A stretch of DNA of 64,000 nucleotides from Planomonospora parontospora (lineage in GTDB: Bacteria; Actinomycetota; Actinomycetes; Streptosporangiales; Streptosporangiaceae). Both the position numbers and the translations under genes were made by a program. Numbering within the stretch: position 1 is the stretch's first letter; each line of letters begins with the position of its first letter. The notes under the pieces were generated by a model. The model had not been told where the DNA came from. It made no database searches and saw nothing but the letters and a program-made list of their open reading frames with translations. Shown piece by piece: positions 60,701 to 64,000 of the stretch. The stretch covers positions 313,292 through 377,291 of the forward strand of contig BMQD01000004.1 of NCBI GenBank assembly GCA_014647935.1. Direction: 5' to 3'.

Positions 60701-62604
60701 CCGACCTGTCGCTGCTCGTCGACGCCCTGGTGGACGCGGCCCGCGTCGCCGGGATCCCCGAGCAGCCCAGTCCCTGGCTGGAGCCGCTCCCCGGCCTCGT
60801 CGTGCTCCCCGGTCTCCCGGACCCGTCCGGCCTCCCGGGTCTTCCGGATCATCCGGGTCCTCCGGGGCTCTGGGATCACCCAGACCGCTCGGACCGCCCG
60901 GACCGCTCCGATCGCTCGGGCCTCTCCGGCACCGGCGGGCCCGGCCGGACGGGCGGGGTGCGGGGGGCGGCGAGGACGTCCCGGGAGGCGGCCGGGGGCG
61001 CGCCGCCGTACCGGGCGGGGAGCGAGGAGGTGCCGCCGCTGGTGTTCGGGGTGACCGACCTGCCGTGGGCGCAGGACCGGCGGGCGCTGACGCTGGACCT
61101 GCCGCACGGCGGGCACCTGCTCGTCGCCGGTACGGCGCGCAGCGGCCGGTCCACCGCGCTGCGCACGCTGGCCGGGGCGATCGCGGCGGGCGCCTCCCCG
61201 CAGGACGTGCACCTTCACGCGATCGACTGCGGGTCCGGAGCGCTGCTGCCCCTGGTGGCGATGGCGCACTGCGGTGCCGTCGTGACCCGGGACCAGCTCG
61301 ACCGGGTCGAGCGCCTGCTGACCCGGCTGCGGGCCGAGGTGGGGCGGCGCCAGCAACTGCTGGCCGAGGCCGGATACGCCTCCCTGGCCGAGCTCAGGGC
61401 CGCCGGGGGGACTCCGCGGCTGCCCTGGATGGTGCTGATGCTCGACCGCTGGGAGGGGTTCGTCGCCGCGTTCGAGGGCTACGACTACGGTCGGTTGATC
61501 GACTCGATGCTGCAGCTGCTGCGGGAGGGCCCGGCGGTCGGGCTCCGGGCCGTGGTGACCGGCGACCGGTCCGCGCTGATCGGACAGATCTCCACGGTCT
61601 TCGACGACCGGCTGGTCCTGCGCCTGGCCGACCCCGCCGACTACGGCCTGGCCGGGCTGCCCGTCAAGGACCTGCCCGCCTCCCTCGGACCCGGCCGGGC
61701 GCTGTCCATGGGCGAGCACGGCCTGACCGAGAGCCAGATCGCCCTGCTCGACGACGACCCCTCCGGCCCCGCCCAGGTCGCCGTGGTGCAGTCGCTCGCC
61801 CGCACGGTGCCCGCCAGGTTCCCCGGTACGGGAGGGGCTGGAGGGCCGGGCGAGATCGCGGGGGGCGTCGGAGAGGTCTCCGGGAGGCCCGGTACGTGGA
61901 GCTGGGACGGCGAGCCGCCGCTGCGGGTGGACCCGCTGCCCACTCGGATCACCGCGGCCCAGGCGATGGACCTGGTGCCGTCCTTCGAGCCGCCCTCCCC
62001 CCTGTGGGCGCTGCTCGGCGTCGGGGGCGACTCGCTGGCGCCGCTCGGCGTCGACCTGCTCGCCCAGGGCCCCGGCGCGGTCATCGGCGGCCCGCCCCGG
62101 TCCGGCCGCTCGTCCGCGCTGCTGACGGCCGCTCGGTCGCTGCTCTCCCGGAGCACCCCGGTGGTCCTGGTCACCCCCCGGCGCAGCCCGCTGCGCACCC
62201 TGGAGGGCGCCGAGGGGGTGCTGGCCGTACTCGACGGCAACGGCGACCTGGGCCAGGCGGTCGCCGGCCTGGAGCGCTACGTCGTGCTGGTCGACGACGC
62301 CGAACTGGTCTCCGTCGACAGCCCGCTCGGCACGGCCCTGGAGCAGGTGCTGCGCACCGGGCGGGACGGCGAGCACGGCCTGATCGTCGCCGGCGCCACC
62401 GGCGACCTGACCACCGCCTACCGGGGATTCGCCGCCGAGGCCCGCAAGTCCCGCACCGGGCTGCTGCTCTCGGTCCAGAGCCCCGCGGACGGGGACCTGT
62501 TCACCGTACGGCTCCCGCGCGGCGCGGTCGGCGGCCCTCCGGGGCGGGGACTGCTCCTCACCCTGGGCACGGTGACCCCGGTGCAGGCGGCGCTGCCGGG
62601 GTGA
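57727..62604 (+). CDS. FHA-containing FtsK/SpoIIIE-type EccC ATPase (type VII secretion-like)
   Basis: 1625 residues from ATG 57727 (GAGGAG upstream). Layout: ubiquitin-like start (~1-90), FHA-like beta domain (~108-200, [23 protein letters not shown]), two membrane helices (~254-292), then three FtsK-type ATPase domains. ATPase 1 has Walker A GTTGAGKSELL (~706-716), VLIDYKGGAAF and Walker B LALVIDEFAAM, so it is competent. ATPases 2 (GTARSGRSTAL, ~1133) and 3 (GGPPRSGRSSAL, ~1453) carry Arg instead of the P-loop Lys. Such proteins are the motor of WXG100 secretion. No EccB, EccD, EccE or mycosin gene is in the window. A WXG100 gene converges from downstream. Confidence 0.92.
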   Translation: MRIMLTVLSEHADRDVLVEADESTTVARLAEALAGQPPGERSGNVVRLTRTRAPYGLGRTGAGAAPPDLWLDGRVLPADAPALGLLRDGDLVTLDRRLAVSTFAEEPAGIVEIRVSGGPCAGSVHRLGFGVHTIGSDPACTVALRDPSLPGRAAVVRLTPDAITVEPAVPGAAGPALDGEPVEEAVGWPEHAVLTCGSSVLTLTAVEPPDAHLDDRPDGGLAYNRPPRIRPPEPARRLEVPVEPRRAEGMRLQLLTAFLPLVLGVGMAWALRIWYFLLFALLSPTIMIGQWWSDRRHGRKRHRQQMKDYRERLAVFEAELERARAADEAARRAAAPDPAEVLLTATGPRRRLWERRDHDPDALRLRVGLAELPAALELVPERGAPPDSPLPEPPACRAVPVALAMRRLGVAGLTGPRETVSGLARWLVGQAAALHSPRDLAIVVLSAHGDGEERWNWVRWLPHCAPHGGEDCLALVGADPEAAARRVAELTTLIDERLGEGDGPLRPAAPRVPSGWGGLGGDSADPPRYDERPYDVLVLLDGARVLRALPGMPQVLRQGPRAGVHTLALDDEQRLLPEECATVVQAGADGRLRLLGGGMESLGEILADQVPASWCDRLARSLAPIRDVSRDEAGTALPGSARLLDLLGLPSAGPAGSPDPLGGTVLGGKALAGRWGRSTAAVIGAGPDGPFSVDLSRDGPHALIAGTTGAGKSELLQTLICSLAAANRPDEMTFVLIDYKGGAAFKECVRLPHTVGMVSDLDGHLTQRALASLAAEIRRRERLLLAAGAKDIEDYHALRDAQTARASRDLLVAGGPSPIGAPAGAPAGSPVTPLRGRGGGPLAPLPRLALVIDEFAAMVSELPDFMTGLVDIARRGRSLGIHLILATQRPGGVVTADIQANTSLRIALRVTEAAESTDVIGTPDAAHISKSTPGRCYVRSGTGTPVAVQTARIGGRSPAASEARTRVTEVGWRALGHSPAAPEAGPEGATATDLSLLVDALVDAARVAGIPEQPSPWLEPLPGLVVLPGLPDPSGLPGLPDHPGPPGLWDHPDRSDRPDRSDRSGLSGTGGPGRTGGVRGAARTSREAAGGAPPYRAGSEEVPPLVFGVTDLPWAQDRRALTLDLPHGGHLLVAGTARSGRSTALRTLAGAIAAGASPQDVHLHAIDCGSGALLPLVAMAHCGAVVTRDQLDRVERLLTRLRAEVGRRQQLLAEAGYASLAELRAAGGTPRLPWMVLMLDRWEGFVAAFEGYDYGRLIDSMLQLLREGPAVGLRAVVTGDRSALIGQISTVFDDRLVLRLADPADYGLAGLPVKDLPASLGPGRALSMGEHGLTESQIALLDDDPSGPAQVAVVQSLARTVPARFPGTGGAGGPGEIAGGVGEVSGRPGTWSWDGEPPLRVDPLPTRITAAQAMDLVPSFEPPSPLWALLGVGGDSLAPLGVDLLAQGPGAVIGGPPRSGRSSALLTAARSLLSRSTPVVLVTPRRSPLRTLEGAEGVLAVLDGNGDLGQAVAGLERYVVLVDDAELVSVDSPLGTALEQVLRTGRDGEHGLIVAGATGDLTTAYRGFAAEARKSRTGLLLSVQSPADGDLFTVRLPRGAVGGPPGRGLLLTLGTVTPVQAALPG

Positions 62605-62628
62605 GGCGGCATGGGCGATGGAACGCCA

Positions 62629-62669
62629 CGGCGCCGCCCCGGCAGCATTTCGGTGCGGGGGCGGCGCCG
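62629..62669. terminator. Bidirectional terminator between EccC and WXG100 genes
   Basis: A perfect 12-bp stem (CGGCGCCGCCCC and complement) with a 17-base loop, 25 bases after the EccC stop and five bases beyond the convergent WXG100 stop. No T-tract, but the position serves both transcripts. Confidence 0.65.
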
Positions 62670-62673
62670 CGGA

Positions 62674-62943
62674 TCACTGGGTGGCCGACTCGATGTTGCT
62701 ACGGTAGGTGTTGATCATTTTCGACGCCTCGTGGAGTTCCCGCGCCATCGCTTGGAAAGCGGTGCGGTAGTTCTGCCATGCATCCGCGAACTTCCCGGAT
62801 CCGGGGCCGGTCCAAGCGGTGCCGACTTTGGCCGCCTCTGCGTTAAGGGCGGCCATGATCTCCTCCACCTGCGTAGCTCGCCGATCGAACTGCGTCGCCA
62901 TCTGCTGCATTTCCGCCGGGTTGCCGCCGAGCAGGTTACTCAT
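62674..62943 (-). CDS. WXG100-family (ESAT-6-like) protein
   Basis: 89 residues, the family's usual size. Helix-turn-helix hairpin with the hallmark W44-T-G46 in KVGTAWTGPGSGKFADAW. The second helix ends MINTYRSNIESATQ; an exact YxxxD/E export motif is not present (Glu is one place too far). Secreted as a dimer by EccC-type motors. Convergent with the EccC gene. A single copy here, so it may homodimerise. Confidence 0.93.
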   Translation of the reverse strand: MSNLLGGNPAEMQQMATQFDRRATQVEEIMAALNAEAAKVGTAWTGPGSGKFADAWQNYRTAFQAMARELHEASKMINTYRSNIESATQ

Positions 62944-63098
62944 GCCGTCTCCTTCGGGTCGGTGTCAGAGGGGTCACCAAACAGGCTCACGATACGCGCA
63001 TGGATCACTCGCTACCTGGGTTATACCTATCAGTTATGATCTCCGCCAGTTATCGTTACTTTTTTGTCGGCTTATCTACGTATGAAGGATTATCGGCA

Positions 63099-63839
63099 AT
63101 GCGTGAGATCGTGGTGACCGGTGGAGGGACCGGGATCGGTTACGCCGTCGCGGCGGCCTTCGTGGCCCAGGGCGACCGGGTCACCATCGCCGGGCGGCGG
63201 GAGCACGTGCTCAAGGAGGCCGCCGACCGACTGGACCCCGGCCGCACCGGGCTCGTCGCCGCGGTGGCCTTCAACGCGGCCAACCCTGTCGCCGTGGGCG
63301 AGGCGCTGGACAGACTGCCGTCCCGGGTGGATGTGCTGGTCAACAATGCGGGCGGGAACACGGACCTGGACCGCCCGGCCGACGACGGCGACCTGATGGA
63401 CGTGGCCGAGGGCTGGTGGGCCAACCTCAACGCCAACCTGATGTCGGCCGTACTGGTCACGAGCGCGTTGATCCCCCGGCTCGCCGACGACGGCCGGATC
63501 GTCACGATCGGCTCGATCGCGGCCCGGGGCACCGGGTCCGGCTCGTACGGCGCGGCCAAGGCGGCCGTGGAGGCGTGGACCGCCGACCTGGCCGCCGAAC
63601 TCGGTCCGCGCGGCGTCACCGCGAACGTCGTCTCCCCCGGCCTGGTCGTGGACACCGAGTTCTTCCGGGGCCGCCTCACCGAGGAGGGGGTCCGGCGCCG
63701 GGTGGAGAACACCAGGAACGGGCGCGCCGGCACGCCCGAGGACGTGGCGGAGACCGTGAGATTCCTGGCCTCTCCGCAGGCACGCCACCTGACCGGACAG
63801 GTCGTCCACGTCAACGGCGGTGCTTATCTCGGCCGTTGA
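63099..63839 (+). CDS. Short-chain dehydrogenase/reductase
   Basis: 246 residues from ATG 63099 (GAAGGA ten bases upstream). Classical SDR: cofactor loop VVTGGGTGIGYAVA, NNAGG, catalytic Ser in TIGSIAARG and YGAAK (Tyr-x3-Lys), then SPGLVVDTEFF and the C-terminal LTGQVVHVNGGAYLG. AGRREH after the second strand suggests NADP preference (Arg pair). Substrate unknown. The leader is unusually AT-rich. Confidence 0.92.
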   Translation: MREIVVTGGGTGIGYAVAAAFVAQGDRVTIAGRREHVLKEAADRLDPGRTGLVAAVAFNAANPVAVGEALDRLPSRVDVLVNNAGGNTDLDRPADDGDLMDVAEGWWANLNANLMSAVLVTSALIPRLADDGRIVTIGSIAARGTGSGSYGAAKAAVEAWTADLAAELGPRGVTANVVSPGLVVDTEFFRGRLTEEGVRRRVENTRNGRAGTPEDVAETVRFLASPQARHLTGQVVHVNGGAYLGR

Positions 63840-63930
63840 GCGGTCCCCGGCAAGACCTGGACATCAGGAGACGCTTACACTCCCTGGAGGCTCGCAGCCG
63901 CCTGCTCGCGTGTACGAAGGGAACGATCCG

Positions 63931-64000
63931 GTGCAGAAGGTCCTGATCGCCAACCGCGGTGAGATCGCCGTGCGAATCGCCCGCGCCTGCAAGGACGCCG
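63931..64000 (+). CDS. Acyl-CoA carboxylase alpha subunit (biotin carboxylase), 5' end only
   Basis: Only the first 23 codons are in the window: GTG start, then VQKVLIANRGEIAVRIARAC, the unmistakable N-terminus of biotin carboxylase/BCCP alpha chains. AAGGGAA lies eight bases upstream of GTG 63931. It would supply the biotinylated subunit for the beta and epsilon subunits encoded at 33-35 kb, modified by the biotin ligase at 21 kb. Confidence 0.88.
   Translation, partial: MQKVLIANRGEIAVRIARACKDA

Noticed and set aside
57529-62376. A 1615-codon open frame antisense to the EccC gene
   Set aside because: Its sequence is Gly/Arg/Pro/Gln-rich with no domain and mirrors the codon bias of the EccC gene; long antisense frames are expected at this GC content.

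Overview
The window is one stretch of a very GC-rich actinomycete chromosome. It has mostly G/C-ending codons, frequent GTG and TTG starts, and many stop/start overlaps (ATGA, GTGA). A mycothiol-dependent formaldehyde dehydrogenase, iron boxes of the DmdR/IdeR type, a Tad pilus operon ending in a BTAD regulator, a WXG100/EccC pair and a DUF5941 protein all fit Actinomycetota. The gene mix looks most like Streptosporangiaceae or relatives. That family placement is inference; no rRNA is present to settle it. No tRNA, rRNA, CRISPR array or prophage was seen.

Layout. 0-6.3 kb: envelope or surface-polymer genes (nucleotidyltransferase fragment, DUF5941 protein, CDP-alcohol phosphatidyltransferase, IspD/TarI-like cytidylyltransferase, family 2 glycosyltransferase, LCP ligase). 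6.3-14.5 kb: STAS protein, acyl-CoA dehydrogenase, UDP-sugar dehydrogenase, YciI protein, VapBC locus 1, purE/purK, a lipoprotein and a GtrA protein. 14.6-19.4 kb: an OmpR-type two-component pair, iron-regulated bfd-bfr, and the mscR/metallo-beta-lactamase formaldehyde detoxification pair. 19.5-25.3 kb: class III adenylate cyclase, PH-domain membrane protein, biotin ligase, then a YdeP-type molybdopterin oxidoreductase with its FdhD. 25.3-27.7 kb: an AAA ATPase behind a perfect 18-bp inverted repeat, then Phd/VapC locus 2. 27.7-38.1 kb: phosphoenolpyruvate carboxylase, an ABC exporter, acyl-CoA carboxylase beta and epsilon, a NYN nuclease-like protein, and the alkylation repair genes ada-alkA and ogt.

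38.1-45.7 kb: VapBC locus 3, a NarL-type two-component pair, an SPFH protein, a solo TnpB element, a truncated KhtT-like protein, a CBS protein, a 30-bp tandem repeat array and an ArsB/NhaD transporter. 45.7-56.9 kb: one long minus-strand Tad/Flp pilus operon (cpaB, tadZ, tadA, tadB, tadC, pilin, two TadE-like proteins, one TadG-like protein, a LysM+BTAD protein and two exported proteins) whose junctions mostly overlap. 56.9-63 kb: a control region, a small coiled-coil gene lying over DnaA-box-like sites, a giant FHA-EccC ATPase and a convergent WXG100 gene. 63-64 kb: a short-chain dehydrogenase and the first codons of an acyl-CoA carboxylase alpha subunit.

How it fits together. Carboxylase beta/epsilon (33-35 kb), biotin ligase (21 kb) and the carboxylase alpha start (63.9 kb) suggest a core biotin-carboxylase neighbourhood. 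It is interrupted by accessory blocks: the ATPase/toxin-antitoxin genes, the TnpB element with the ion-homeostasis genes, and the Tad/EccC surface machinery. The most unusual signals are the ATPase with its palindrome, the TnpB insertion beside an orphan ribosome-binding site, the 30-bp repeat array, the Tad operon with its duplicated tadB-tadC junction, and the EccC gene downstream of four DnaA-box-like sequences.
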